A stretch of DNA of 64,000 nt from 20CM-2-55-15 sp963738025 (GTDB taxonomy: Bacteria; Acidobacteriota; Terriglobia; 20CM-2-55-15). Numbering within the stretch: the stretch's first letter is position 1; the number at the start of each line of letters is the position of its first letter. Position numbers and translations under genes: made by a program. Below, piece by piece: positions 1-8,084 of the stretch. Under the pieces are notes generated by a model that was not told the DNA's origin, searched no databases, and was given only the letters and a program-made list of their open reading frames with translations. Location of the stretch: the NCBI GenBank assembly GCA_963738025.1, contig CAVTWA010000013.1:1-64000 (forward strand), written 5' to 3'.

Positions 1-284
1 CTTCTGTGTCGTGAGCCACACTTTCCCCAGATCCCCTCCAAAATAGTCATGAATCAGTTTATTTCGCATTCCTGCGACAGTCGACCATGGGACTTCTGTG
101 TGTTTCGTACGTAGATTTGACGAAGCCCGCTTGGCGACTTCACCGATAATTTCGAGTTGTCGAATGACTGCGTCTCGGGTGATCGCGCTTCCGACGAAGG
201 TTTCCTGGTTTAAGCCAGCTACCTATTGCTCTATCTGAAGGATGGCATCGAGAATATGGTGGAGGTAGACAAACGCCGGACAGC
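1..284 (-). pseudogene. HepT-like HEPN toxin (DUF86), broken, 3' end outside window
   Basis: Reading the minus strand gives a DUF86/HepT-type HEPN ribonuclease: a segment with HHILDAILQIEQ, then ETFVGS, RDAVIRQLEIIGEVAKR and the catalytic-type motif RNKLIHDY, which fits the R-x4-H-x-Y HEPN consensus. The C-terminus runs off the left edge. An in-frame TAG at 223-225 interrupts the frame after the first helix, and no clean start codon is visible because the 5' end runs into recombinase-like sequence. No MNT nucleotidyltransferase partner is visible upstream. Read as a decayed toxin gene; a base-calling error at the TAG is possible. Confidence 0.65.
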
Positions 285-500
285 GGCAAGGCGAACATTT
301 GATTGTCGAGGCAGCGAGGTTTTTCTGTTCAAGTAGATCCTGTAGCGAAGGACGACCGTGCGACTGAAAGATAGCCGAGGTTCTGAGCAATACCAGGTGA
401 TGAATTCGTCAATTGCATGCCCGTAGGAGTCCTGTGAGCTGACGGCCGCGAGCGAATTCGCGAGAAGCAGGGACTGGCGTACACCGTCTGCACCGAAAGC
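285..500 (-). pseudogene. Tyrosine recombinase/integrase N-terminal remnant
   Basis: The minus strand encodes a short stretch resembling the N-terminal SAM-like core-binding domain of phage/Xer-type integrases: a YGHAIDEFITWYC helix, then FSRTVVLRYRIYL and, after a frame change near 310, EQKNLAASTI. The catalytic domain (R-H-R-Y) is absent; the sequence passes directly into the HepT-like remnant. The similarity is limited to about 60 residues, so this is a remnant of a mobile element, not a working integrase. Confidence 0.5.
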
Positions 501-637
501 GTATTCCTGGCAAAAGGGCGGCGCGATTTATAGGTGTAATTCGCTGCCGAGGAATTAAAGGTCCTGTGAGCGTCGATTTTTCTCCCTTGCAAAGGGGGAG
601 GGCCGGGCGCACCGCGGCAGGGGGTCGCTCCCCAGCC

Positions 638-1015
638 CTATTCCGGAGATTCCGCGATCTCCAGTTCGCCCGCATCCGCCTTATCGAGCAAACTGCGCGC
701 GGCATCGGCCAAGTTGCGAGGCACCAGTATGCGGGTGCCGCCGAGTCCGTCAACGGTAAGACCATAAACCTTGCCGACGGCCTCGCCGGATGCGATAGCG
801 GGAATGTTGTTGGCCTCGAGAAATGAGAGAATCTGCGCTTCCTCATATCGAGTCTGAACGGTCCGGACTCCGACGTAGTCCGGTGAATCGCGGTTCTCGG
901 CCACAGGCTCGTTGAATACCAGAGCATCTTCAAGACGTTCGACCAGCGTCACACCGCAATCGCTGCAATAGGTGAAGCCCTGCCGGTACTCCGCTTTGCA
1001 TTCAGGGCAGAACAT
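638..1015 (-). CDS. Zinc-ribbon protein with DUF2007-like domain
   Basis: This 125-residue soluble protein starts with a four-cysteine zinc ribbon (Cys3, Cys6, Cys17, Cys20; CPEC and CSDC knuckles). An acidic linker follows, then a region of about 60 residues (YVGVRTVQTRYEEAQIL to ILVPRNLADAARSLL) that reads like the DUF2007 'putative signal transducing' fold found fused to zinc ribbons. The ATG is followed at once by the first knuckle, which supports this start. It stands alone, divergent from the secreted-protein gene at 1124. Function is unknown; a regulatory or adaptor role is only inferred from the family. Confidence 0.75.
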   Translation of the reverse strand: MFCPECKAEYRQGFTYCSDCGVTLVERLEDALVFNEPVAENRDSPDYVGVRTVQTRYEEAQILSFLEANNIPAIASGEAVGKVYGLTVDGLGGTRILVPRNLADAARSLLDKADAGELEIAESPE

Positions 1016-1123
1016 GGGGAACCTCCGCTTCGACTCTCCCTTATTCTATCGCACGGTGACGCTTCCCTTCGCAGGTTTGCGGGTTTGCAAGCGTTCCGAT
1101 ATGCGCCTAATATCGGTCTTAAT

Positions 1124-1771
1124 ATGAAGGCAACAACCGTCCTATTTCTACTACTGACGGTTTGTAACGTGAGCGCGCAGACTGGCACGGCTCCGTCCGC
1201 TGACGTCGCGATCAGCATAAGCGAGGGCACACCGGAGTATTGTGTAGGCGAGGGTGCTTCAGCTCTCTTACTAAACCGAGGCCCGGACGACGACATCACG
1301 CTTCGGCTACCCCTGAAAGTGTTGTACGAGAACCACCGGTCCGAAACGATCATTCTTCCTCCCTGGAGTCACTATCTCACGCGGATGACTGTGGACGGGC
1401 AGAACGGGTCCACGGTCCTGAGAAATGCGACGAGAGGCATCGACGTCAAGGGCGTGATGGCGTTGTCCAGTCCCGACAGCCTTTTCGCGATCATCCCTGG
1501 GGGTAAGTACGCTTGGTCCACGGGGCTTGAATGGGTCCTGATTCCGGTGCGGCACCTTCCTTCGGGGTTGGACTTGCGGGGGAAGACGGTTCAGATCGTG
1601 ATGACACGAGACTTTCTGGGGCTGGCACCAGACGTGGTGGACAAGCTGAACGAGAAGTGGAAGGATTACGGGACCGTTTGGGCAGGAGTTGCGGAGTCGA
1701 ATATAGTGACGTTCTACATTCCGAAGGAACCGCTGACGCGGGGAACTTGCAATACGTCGGCGGCGCGGTAG
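1124..1771 (+). CDS. Secreted protein of unknown function
   Basis: The predicted product has 215 residues. The ATG at 1124 is preferred over the in-frame ATG at 1085 because it begins directly with a classical signal peptide (KATTVLFLLLTVCNVSAQ). The mature part is mostly beta-strand-like with no recognisable catalytic motif: a GEGASALLLNRG segment, an LPPWSHYLTRM segment and a C-terminal region ending in a Cys-containing tail. It is probably periplasmic or extracellular. I do not recognise the family. The gene is monocistronic, divergent from the zinc-ribbon gene. Confidence 0.6.
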   Translation: MKATTVLFLLLTVCNVSAQTGTAPSADVAISISEGTPEYCVGEGASALLLNRGPDDDITLRLPLKVLYENHRSETIILPPWSHYLTRMTVDGQNGSTVLRNATRGIDVKGVMALSSPDSLFAIIPGGKYAWSTGLEWVLIPVRHLPSGLDLRGKTVQIVMTRDFLGLAPDVVDKLNEKWKDYGTVWAGVAESNIVTFYIPKEPLTRGTCNTSAAR

Positions 1772-1925
1772 TTGTGTAAAGTCGGTTACTCGTGGGTAAT
1801 GCACGAGAAGTCGGCTCCCAGGAAATAACAAACTGCCGTCTATCGGATATTCAATCGGTGCACCGCAGAAAAGACCTTTCCGACACGGGCTCTTGGTTAC
1901 TCTCATTCAAGGGAGGCGTGTGAGC

Positions 1926-2381
1926 ATGAAGAACCTGTTCGATGCGACGGTGGCGAATCAGGTAAAGACCCGGCTGGGACAATTGGAGCCACAAAGTGAG
2001 AGGCGCTGGGGCAAGATGACGGCGGCGCAGATGCTGGCACATTGCTCGGTGAGTATGCAGTGGGCGGTAGGAGAAGTGTTGCCCGAAAAGGGAGCGCTAC
2101 CCGTACGTCTGATGGGGCGGCTGGTGAAGCCGATGGTGTTTCGGAACGAAGGCCCGCTACGGAAGAATTCGCCCACGGCGAAGAGCCTCATTGTGGCGGA
2201 CGAACGAGATTTGGGCAAGGAACGGGAGCGGTTATCGGGATTGATCGACAAATTTGCGGCAGGAAGGGCGGCGGGGTGTACGAAGAATCCGCATAGTTTC
2301 TTTGGGAAGATGACGCCGGAGGAGTGGGCGATCTTAATGTACAAACATCTTGACCATCATTTGCGGCAGTTTGGGGTGTGA
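1926..2381 (+). CDS. DUF1569 (DinB-like) family protein
   Basis: A 151-residue helical protein resembling the DUF1569 branch of the DinB/YfiT-like fold, with the usual RRWGKMTAAQMLAHC helix near the N-terminus and the closing EWAILMYKHLDHHLRQFGV helix. The histidines in AHC and in KHLDHHLRQF fall where DinB-like proteins bind metal. The start at 1926 (MKNLFD) is preferred to an upstream ATG at 1893 because it follows GGGAGG-like sequence and matches the usual start of the family. The biochemical role is unproven; some relatives are thiol-dependent or metal-binding enzymes. Confidence 0.75.
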   Translation: MKNLFDATVANQVKTRLGQLEPQSERRWGKMTAAQMLAHCSVSMQWAVGEVLPEKGALPVRLMGRLVKPMVFRNEGPLRKNSPTAKSLIVADERDLGKERERLSGLIDKFAAGRAAGCTKNPHSFFGKMTPEEWAILMYKHLDHHLRQFGV

Positions 2382-2694
2382 CCGTTTCAAACACGGTAAG
2401 TTTTGAGACGCCAAAGGCGAGAGTGTGACGCCCCCCGGAAGTCCGGTTCGATAGCGCATCGGGCTTAATTTCGCATATCGACTTCTGTCATCAGGATCAA
2501 TCCGCCGCATCTGTGGGATTGCGGTTAATGCAGCCAATAGGGAGAAAACCGTAAGGATATTGCGTCTAACGTGGCTCATTCTGGCAGTCGACTTGCAACT
2601 CAGTTGCTGTCGCTATCTCGGAAGCAGCTTCGAGAGATTTTGGTTCGGCGATTTCCGCTCGCAATAAATATCGTCCGATCTAAGGAAAACCTTA
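2382..2694. other. Intergenic region without a supported gene
   Basis: No coding signal was seen. A weak hairpin just after the DUF1569 stop (CCGT-TTCAAAC-ACGG followed by TAAGTTTT, about 2381-2402) could act as a terminator. The rest presumably carries the promoter of the esterase gene at 2695, but no convincing -35/-10 pair was identified. Confidence 0.3.
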
Positions 2695-3684
2695 ATGAGC
2701 TATCAAAAGAAAATAGTGCTCGAACCAAAAACGCAAGCCTTCATAGATGCTCTGGCTGCGCAAGGCGGAAAGCCACTCTACGAGTTGTCTTACACTGGTG
2801 CGCGGCAAGTGCTGGAAGATCTCCAGGCATCGGCAAAAGTGAATAAACTACCTGCCGATGTTGAAGACAAGGTTTTACCGGCCGGCCCCTCCGGTCAAAC
2901 CTCGGTGAGCATCTATCGCCCCAAAGGGGCAAAGAACTCCCTGCCTGTCGTGATGTACTTTCACGGTGGTGGATGGGTGCTGGGCAGCAAGAACACCCAT
3001 GACCGTTTGCTGCGCGATCTCGTCAATGGCACAAACGCGGCATTTGTGTTTGTAAACTACACCCCCTCTCCTGATGCCCAATTCCCGATTCCGATTGAGC
3101 AGGGGTTTGCGGCAACAAAATATGTTGCGGAGCACGGTGACGAGTTTGGTTTCGATACCACACGGCTCGCAGTGGCCGGCGACAGCGCCGGCGGTAACAT
3201 GGCCGCTGTGGTCGCTCAGCTCGCCAAAGAACGGAAAGGTCCCACGCTCCGGTATCAGGTTCTCTTCTATCCGGTGACCGATGCGAGTTTCTCCCAGGAA
3301 TCCTACAAGGAGTTCGCCAATGGTCCATGGAACACGACAGCTGCAATGAAATGGTTTTGGGATGCTTATGCTCCCCACAAAGCCGATCGTAAAAAGGCGA
3401 TGGCCTCACCCCTGTTGGCGGCGCCGGAACAACTGAAAGGACTGCCGCCCGCACTCGTTGTAGTCGATGAAAACGATGTTCTACGTGACGAAGGGGAAGA
3501 GTATGCCAGAAAACTGATCCAGGCCGGCGTCGACACGACAGCAGTCCGCGTTCTGGCAACGTGCCACGACTTTGCGATGTTGAACGGTCTTGCCGGTACG
3601 GCAGCCGCAAAGGTTGCGATCCAACTGGCATCAGAAAAGCTTATGCAGACTCTTGGCTCGACTGCCCACAGGCCGGCAGCCTAG
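2695..3684 (+). CDS. Alpha/beta hydrolase, HSL-type esterase
   Basis: A 329-residue carboxylesterase of the hormone-sensitive-lipase family. The oxyanion-hole motif HGGGW lies at residues 90-94 and the nucleophile elbow GDSAGG at 162-167 (Ser164). An acidic residue in VVDENDVLRDEG and a histidine in ATCHDF (about 294) complete the likely triad. No signal peptide is seen, so it is probably cytoplasmic and hydrolyses short-chain esters; the true substrate is unknown. An AAGGA ribosome-binding site precedes the ATG. The NTF2-like gene starts 21 bases downstream and the oxidoreductase overlaps that gene, suggesting a three-gene operon (2695-5462). Confidence 0.9.
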   Translation: MSYQKKIVLEPKTQAFIDALAAQGGKPLYELSYTGARQVLEDLQASAKVNKLPADVEDKVLPAGPSGQTSVSIYRPKGAKNSLPVVMYFHGGGWVLGSKNTHDRLLRDLVNGTNAAFVFVNYTPSPDAQFPIPIEQGFAATKYVAEHGDEFGFDTTRLAVAGDSAGGNMAAVVAQLAKERKGPTLRYQVLFYPVTDASFSQESYKEFANGPWNTTAAMKWFWDAYAPHKADRKKAMASPLLAAPEQLKGLPPALVVVDENDVLRDEGEEYARKLIQAGVDTTAVRVLATCHDFAMLNGLAGTAAAKVAIQLASEKLMQTLGSTAHRPAA

Positions 3685-3705
3685 CAAGAAGGAGTTGAAG
3701 CACCC

Positions 3706-4092
3706 ATGACAGATGCAGATCTTCGGGCTGCCATCGAGCGTCATTGGGCCGCATCGCAGGCGGGGGACGAGGCGGCGGAGCATGCGATCTACGCCGATGA
3801 TGCGGTCCTTGAGTATCCACAGTCGGGTGAGCGGTTCCGCGGCCGCCGTAACATCCAGGGCCAGCGTGGCCACCACCCGGCACGGCGGGAGTTCCTCGTC
3901 CGGTGCGTGCGCGGCAGCGGCGATCTGTGGATCACCGAACTGGTCATCACCTACGACGGGAAACCGTACGACACGGTGAGTATCATGGAGTTTCGCTCGG
4001 ACCATGTCGTGCGCGAGACACAGTACTTCGGCGAACCCTTTGAAGCGGCCGCCTGGCGGGCGCAGTGGGCCGATTCGGGGCAACGGGCGTGA
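3706..4092 (+). CDS. NTF2-like / SnoaL-type small protein
   Basis: A 128-residue product with the layout of the SnoaL/NTF2-like superfamily: an N-terminal helix (LRAAIERHWAASQAGDEAAE), the IYADDAVLEYPQSGERFRG strand pair usual for this fold, and a C-terminal sheet with VSIMEFRSDHVVRETQYFGEPF. An AAGGAG site precedes the ATG. It lies between an esterase and an FAD oxidoreductase and overlaps the latter by four bases (GTGA), so translational coupling is likely. NTF2-like proteins can be isomerases, cyclases or binding proteins; no specific reaction can be assigned. Confidence 0.8.
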   Translation: MTDADLRAAIERHWAASQAGDEAAEHAIYADDAVLEYPQSGERFRGRRNIQGQRGHHPARREFLVRCVRGSGDLWITELVITYDGKPYDTVSIMEFRSDHVVRETQYFGEPFEAAAWRAQWADSGQRA

Positions 4093-5462
4093 ATAAATCC
4101 TACGATGCAATCATCATTGGTACCGGGCAAGCCGGGCCTTTCCTTGCGATTCGACTGGCGCAGGCCGGGCACAGCGTAGCGATCATCGAGAGACATATGT
4201 TTGGCGGCACGTGCGTCAACACTGGCTGTATACCCACAAAAACTCTGGTGGCGAGCGCCCGCGTCGCGTACATGGCCCGCCGTGGTGCGGAGTTCGGCGT
4301 CAACACCGGTACGATTTCGGTTGACATGAAGCGCGTGAAAGCGCGCAAGGATGAAATCCAGAGACCGTCGCAGGAGGGCGCGGAGAGCCGCCTTCGCGAA
4401 CAGCCGAACTGCGATGTGTACAAGGGGCAGGCCCGCTTCAAGTCGTCACACGTTGTCGCTGTTGGTGACCACATTCTGGACTCTGACCAGATCTTCATCA
4501 ACGTTGGCGGCCGCGCTGTCGTTCCCGCGATGCCGGGTCTCGACCAGATCACGTACTACACCAACTCGTCGATGATGGGCATCGATTTTCTGCCCGAACA
4601 CCTGATCGTCGTCGGCGGCAGCTACATCGGGTTGGAGTTCGGGCAAATGTATCGCCGCTTCGGCAGCAAAGTCACCATCCTGCAACGAGCTCCGCATCTG
4701 TTGCCGCGCGAGGACGCAGATATTTCCGAGGCGATCGAAGACATCGTTAAGAAAGAAGACATCACTGTTCGTACCAATGCAACCTGCATCAGCTTCCAGA
4801 AGCGCGGCAACAAGATTCTCGCCGGCGTCGATTGTGTGGCCGATCCTGAGCCTGCGGAAGGAACGCACGTGTTGCTGGCGGTTGGCCGCCGTCCCAATAC
4901 CGATGACCTCGGGCTCGACAAAGCCGGAGTACAGTACGACCAGAAGGGCTACATTAACGTGGATGAGCAGTTGCGAACCAACGTGCCGGGAATCTGGGCG
5001 CTAGGCGACTGTAACGGTCATGGCGGCTTTACTCACACCTCATACAACGATTTCGAGATCGTCGCGGCTAATCTGCTGGACAATGATCCGCGCCGTCTGA
5101 GCGACCGTATTCCAGCTTATAACCTCTACATCGATCCGCCTCTGGGTCGTGCGGGCATGACGGAGACCGAGGTGCGCAAGTCAGGACGACAGGCGCTGCT
5201 AGGGAAGTACATGATGAGCAATGTAGGTCGTGCCAAGGAGAAGGGCGAGACACAGGGCTTCATGAAGGTCATGGTCGATGCCGAAACGAAGCGGATCCTC
5301 GGAGCCGCGATCTTAGGCGTCGGTGGTGATGAAATTATTCACTCGATTCTCGATGTCATGTACGCCAAGGCTCCCTTCACGGTGATCTCGCGTGCGATGC
5401 ACATTCATCCTACAGTCTCCGAGTTGATTCCGACGATGCTGCATGGTCTAAAGCCGATTTAA
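4089..5462 (+). CDS. FAD-dependent pyridine nucleotide-disulfide oxidoreductase (mercuric reductase/LpdA-like)
   Basis: A 457-residue class I flavoprotein disulfide reductase. The FAD Rossmann motif (IIGTGQAG) is at the N-terminus and the redox-active disulfide is in GTCVNTGC, spaced C-x4-C. A second Rossmann motif (VVGGSYIGLEFG) binds NAD(P)H, ALGDCNG is the second FAD contact, and the C-terminal dimer domain keeps HIHPTVSEL with the catalytic base His. It lacks the N-terminal HMA domain and C-terminal vicinal Cys pair of true MerA, so mercury reduction is not supported. The GTG start at 4089 overlaps the previous stop by four bases; an in-frame ATG at 4065 inside the upstream gene is less likely. 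Confidence 0.9.
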   Translation: MNKSYDAIIIGTGQAGPFLAIRLAQAGHSVAIIERHMFGGTCVNTGCIPTKTLVASARVAYMARRGAEFGVNTGTISVDMKRVKARKDEIQRPSQEGAESRLREQPNCDVYKGQARFKSSHVVAVGDHILDSDQIFINVGGRAVVPAMPGLDQITYYTNSSMMGIDFLPEHLIVVGGSYIGLEFGQMYRRFGSKVTILQRAPHLLPREDADISEAIEDIVKKEDITVRTNATCISFQKRGNKILAGVDCVADPEPAEGTHVLLAVGRRPNTDDLGLDKAGVQYDQKGYINVDEQLRTNVPGIWALGDCNGHGGFTHTSYNDFEIVAANLLDNDPRRLSDRIPAYNLYIDPPLGRAGMTETEVRKSGRQALLGKYMMSNVGRAKEKGETQGFMKVMVDAETKRILGAAILGVGGDEIIHSILDVMYAKAPFTVISRAMHIHPTVSELIPTMLHGLKPI

Positions 5463-5525
5463 CCTGTATCATTCGATAAACTGTTGGCTGCGATGCGAGC
5501 ATCACAGTAAACACCAAGGCCAACA

Positions 5526-6560
5526 TTACATCGTCAGAACGACGCGAAATTCTGCCTTGCCGCTCATCATACGCGCGTAGGCCTCGCCCGCCTTTTCGAG
5601 CGGGTATGTTTCGATCATCGGACGCACGTCTGTAAGTTCGGCGAAGTTCACAGCGTCCTCGGCATCGGCTGCTGTTCCTGCAGCTGAGCCTTGAATGCTT
5701 CTACTCCCGGTAATGAGCTGTACCGGAGTGACCTCCATTGGATCAAATGCCACACCGATAACGACGAGCTTGCCATTTGGTGCCAGACCGTCGAACAGTT
5801 CAGACACCGCTTTCGAGCTTGGGGCCGTGGCTACAATCACCTGAGCGCCACCCAACTTTTGCAAAGCTTCGGCCGCTTTGGTCGAGTTGGTATCGACGTA
5901 CACGCCGGCTCCGAGTTTCTTCGCGAGCGTTTCGGTTTCAGACCCGCGCCCGACAGCCGCCACTTTGTAACCGAACTTGTTCGCGAACTGAATGCCCAAG
6001 TGACCCAGGCCGCCGATACCCTGCACGGCGACGAGGTCGCCGGGAAACGCCCCACTGTGACGCAACGCATTGAACATGGTAACTCCGGCACAGAGCAGCG
6101 GCGCTGCTTCGACGTCCTTTAATGTTGCCGGTATTGCCACCAGTGCCTCCACGGGAGCCACCATATATTGCTCGTATCCGCCGTCATAGCTGATGCCCGG
6201 AACTTTCAGATTCCGGCAATTGCGAAAATCTCCGCGCCGGCAGGAGGGACACGTATTGTCCTGGCCGCCGTGCCAGCCGACGCCGGCGCGCTGCCCCTTC
6301 TTCCATCCGGAAACGCCGGCGCCCACTTCATCGATGATGCCCGCTACTTCATGTCCGGGAGCGCGGGGATACTGAATCCCGGGCCAAAGGCCTTCTTTCG
6401 TGAAAACGTCACTGTGGCAAACGCCACACGCTTGCACCTTGATCCGCACCTGTCCGGGACGCGGCTCAGGAATGTCGCGCTCGACGATCTGGAAATCGGC
6501 TCCTGGCTTGGAAACTTGCGCTACTTTCATCGTTCCTACTGCGACGGTTGTCGTTGCCAT
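5526..6560 (-). CDS. Zinc-dependent alcohol dehydrogenase (MDR superfamily)
   Basis: A 344-residue medium-chain dehydrogenase. Catalytic-zinc ligands are recognisable in ACGVCHSDVF and APGHEVAG; the nucleotide-binding motif is GIGGLGHLGIQFA. The structural-zinc loop keeps only three of the usual four cysteines (NTCPSCRRGDFRNC), the first being replaced, as happens in some relatives. The start at 6560 (MATTTVAVG) is chosen because GGAGG sits just upstream; the frame extends 32 codons further without a good ribosome-binding site. It probably oxidises or reduces small alcohols or aldehydes with NAD(P). It converges with the FAD oxidoreductase, and the 63-base gap shows no obvious terminator. Confidence 0.9.
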   Translation of the reverse strand: MATTTVAVGTMKVAQVSKPGADFQIVERDIPEPRPGQVRIKVQACGVCHSDVFTKEGLWPGIQYPRAPGHEVAGIIDEVGAGVSGWKKGQRAGVGWHGGQDNTCPSCRRGDFRNCRNLKVPGISYDGGYEQYMVAPVEALVAIPATLKDVEAAPLLCAGVTMFNALRHSGAFPGDLVAVQGIGGLGHLGIQFANKFGYKVAAVGRGSETETLAKKLGAGVYVDTNSTKAAEALQKLGGAQVIVATAPSSKAVSELFDGLAPNGKLVVIGVAFDPMEVTPVQLITGSRSIQGSAAGTAADAEDAVNFAELTDVRPMIETYPLEKAGEAYARMMSGKAEFRVVLTM

Positions 6561-6729
6561 ATGTCCTCCCACGCGTATGTGAGCTCTCAAAAAAGCCTCC
6601 GCACGGAGTATTCCAAGACTTCGAAAGAAAACACGGACCAGTAGATCTCCGTACAAAAGGTTGCCTAGATCCGGATAGGCAGCTCGTTTCGCTTCCTTTA
6701 CACGATTGGATGAGCGTCTAATTCAGATG

Positions 6730-7464
6730 TTAGGCCGACATCCGAAGTCGCGAGAGGAGAATCATGAGCAAGCTATTCGTCAACATCGGGCTTAGCCTCG
6801 ATGGCTACATGGCACCGGAAGGAATGACCATGGAGAATTGGGACAAGCCTGAGTACAAGAACTGGGGCGCTAAGTGGGGTGCGCTGATGGCGCTGGATCA
6901 TCAATCAGCAGTACTTCCGCGAGAACCTCAAGCTCGGACCAGGGGGAGAGACCGGCCCGGTCAATGACATGCTTCGCAACACCACGGAGCGCATCGGTGC
7001 CAACATTATGGGCAAGCGAATGTTCGACCAGGGCGAGCGCGCCTGGCCTGAGGAGGCTCCGTTTCACACACCGGTATACGTTCTTACCCACGAGAAGCGC
7101 GAACCCTGGGTCCGCCCGGGTGGGACGACCTTTTACTTCATCAATGACGGGCCGGAGCGTGCCCTTGAGCTGGCTCGGGAATCCGCAGGCAGTCGCGATA
7201 TTCGCATCGCGGGTGGAGCGGATGTGATCCAGCAGTACCTGAACATGGGTGTCGTTGACGAGCTGGAAATCGCCTTGGCGCCCGTGCTGTTCGGCGGTGG
7301 GCGGCGTCTCTTCGAGAACCTGCGCGAGCCCGGGCCGCAGTTTCGCATTGACAAGGTTCTTGATAGTCCAGCCGCCACACACTTGCGCTATGTGCGTCAG
7401 TGAGGGCGGCCTAACAATCGGTTGCAGCGGACGGTCCGCTGCGCGGCCCCGCTGAACCGGAGCG
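6730..7464 (+). mobile_element. Integron-type gene cassette (putative)
   Basis: A GTTAGGC core (6729-6735) lies 28 bases before the dihydrofolate-reductase-like gene, and a complete attC-like site (7409-7470) follows its stop by five bases. A single ORF bounded by two such cores in the same orientation is the structure of an integron cassette. The upstream core has no complete partner arm, so the neighbouring cassette or attI is gone, and no integron integrase is in the window. The call rests on the attC structure and the spacing. Confidence 0.55.
6764..7403 (+). pseudogene. Dihydrofolate reductase/RibD C-terminal-like protein, frameshifted
   Basis: The two halves belong to one bacterial 'dihydrofolate reductase family' protein of about 210 residues. 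The N-terminus has LFVNIGLSLDGYMAPEG; the C-terminal part has GKRMFDQGE, VYVLTHEKRE, IAGGADVIQQYLNMG and EIALAPVLFGGGRRLFE. A frame change near 6885-6892 (frame 2 to frame 3) separates them; in the third frame the missing piece reads WIINQQYFRENLKLGP, so a single-base indel explains the break. A GAGAGGAG site precedes the ATG. The family uses NADPH for small-molecule reduction; whether this one is a true DHFR is doubtful. It lies inside an attC-bounded cassette. Confidence 0.8.
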
Positions 7465-7470
7465 TTAGGC
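7409..7470 (+). repeat. attC (59-base-element)-like recombination site
   Basis: This 62-base site has GCCTAAC (7409-7415) and GTTAGGC (7464-7470) as perfectly complementary outer arms fitting the R'' (RYYYAAC) and R' (GTTRRRY) consensus. CGGTT and AACCG form an inner complementary pair, and the centre is a perfect 9-bp palindrome (7424-7442) around a single base. It begins five bases after the stop of the DHFR-like gene. All features of a folded attC are visible; activity is not shown. Confidence 0.75.
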
Positions 7471-7662
7471 GCCCAGGTGAGTTGTCTCAGTTATTTGTTG
7501 ACGTATTGTCGGTTATACCTCCAACGAGCGGTCTTTCGCCGCATCCACCAAGTTGAATAACATCGATAGCCGCGCGCTTGCAGATGTCATTCAAAACTCA
7601 AGGTCTGAGGTCTTGGCCATTCACGTGCCAAGAACGGCGGTGAAGTAAAAAGGAGGGGATGC

Positions 7663-7914
7663 ATGAAGCAAACACTCGCGTTCGCCGTCGGAGCAGCAGT
7701 CATTATCGGTATTACTTTTGGAGCCTTGAGCCTGAGTGCTAATAACAAAATTATGATATGCCACGTCACAGGTAACGGAAGCGCTCACGTTATTGACATC
7801 GACGAGCACGCCGTGCCTGCACATCTTGCCCATGGTGACAGCATGGAAGGCGCGGCGACGTGGCTAGGGCTGAAACCCGGAGACGCTTGCGTCATCCAGG
7901 GGGTCGTAAAATAG
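7663..7914 (+). CDS. Small exported protein with VPAHLAHGD motif
   Basis: An 83-residue product with an N-terminal signal peptide or membrane anchor (LAFAVGAAVIIGITFGALSLS) and a mature part containing ICHVTGNGSAHVIDIDEHAV followed by PAHLAHGDSM. This His-rich 'CHVTGN...HLAHGD' pattern recurs at the start or end of many secreted bacterial proteins and may bind metal, but its function is not established. An AAGGAGGGG ribosome-binding site lies just before the ATG. A strong intrinsic terminator follows 25 bases after the stop, so it is a single-gene transcript. Confidence 0.75.
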   Translation: MKQTLAFAVGAAVIIGITFGALSLSANNKIMICHVTGNGSAHVIDIDEHAVPAHLAHGDSMEGAATWLGLKPGDACVIQGVVK

Positions 7915-7938
7915 TTTCTGCGAGATCCTTCCTCCAAC

Positions 7939-7975
7939 GGGCTGGATCCTGAATCCAGCCCCCGCCTTTCTTTTG
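7939..7975 (+). terminator. Rho-independent terminator of the small exported protein gene
   Basis: A perfect 9-bp stem GGGCTGGAT / ATCCAGCCC (7939-7947 and 7953-7961) with a five-base loop is followed by CCGCCTTTCTTTT. It sits 25 bases past the stop codon at 7914. Confidence 0.8.
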
Positions 7976-8084
7976 ACTCTGGCCTTATCGGTATAGCGTG
8001 CAAAACATTTGAAGTCGGCACATCGTCCTGGAGGAGAGATCCATGTCGCGATCACTCGATTTCACCAACCTGTCGTACGGTGCC

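Noticed and set aside
566..826. Plus-strand open frame over the zinc-ribbon gene
   Set aside because: Antisense shadow of the zinc-ribbon/DUF2007 gene, which has clear Cys motifs.
4089..5462. Mercuric reductase as a specific name
   Set aside because: The N-terminal HMA domain, the C-terminal Cys pair and mer neighbours are all absent.
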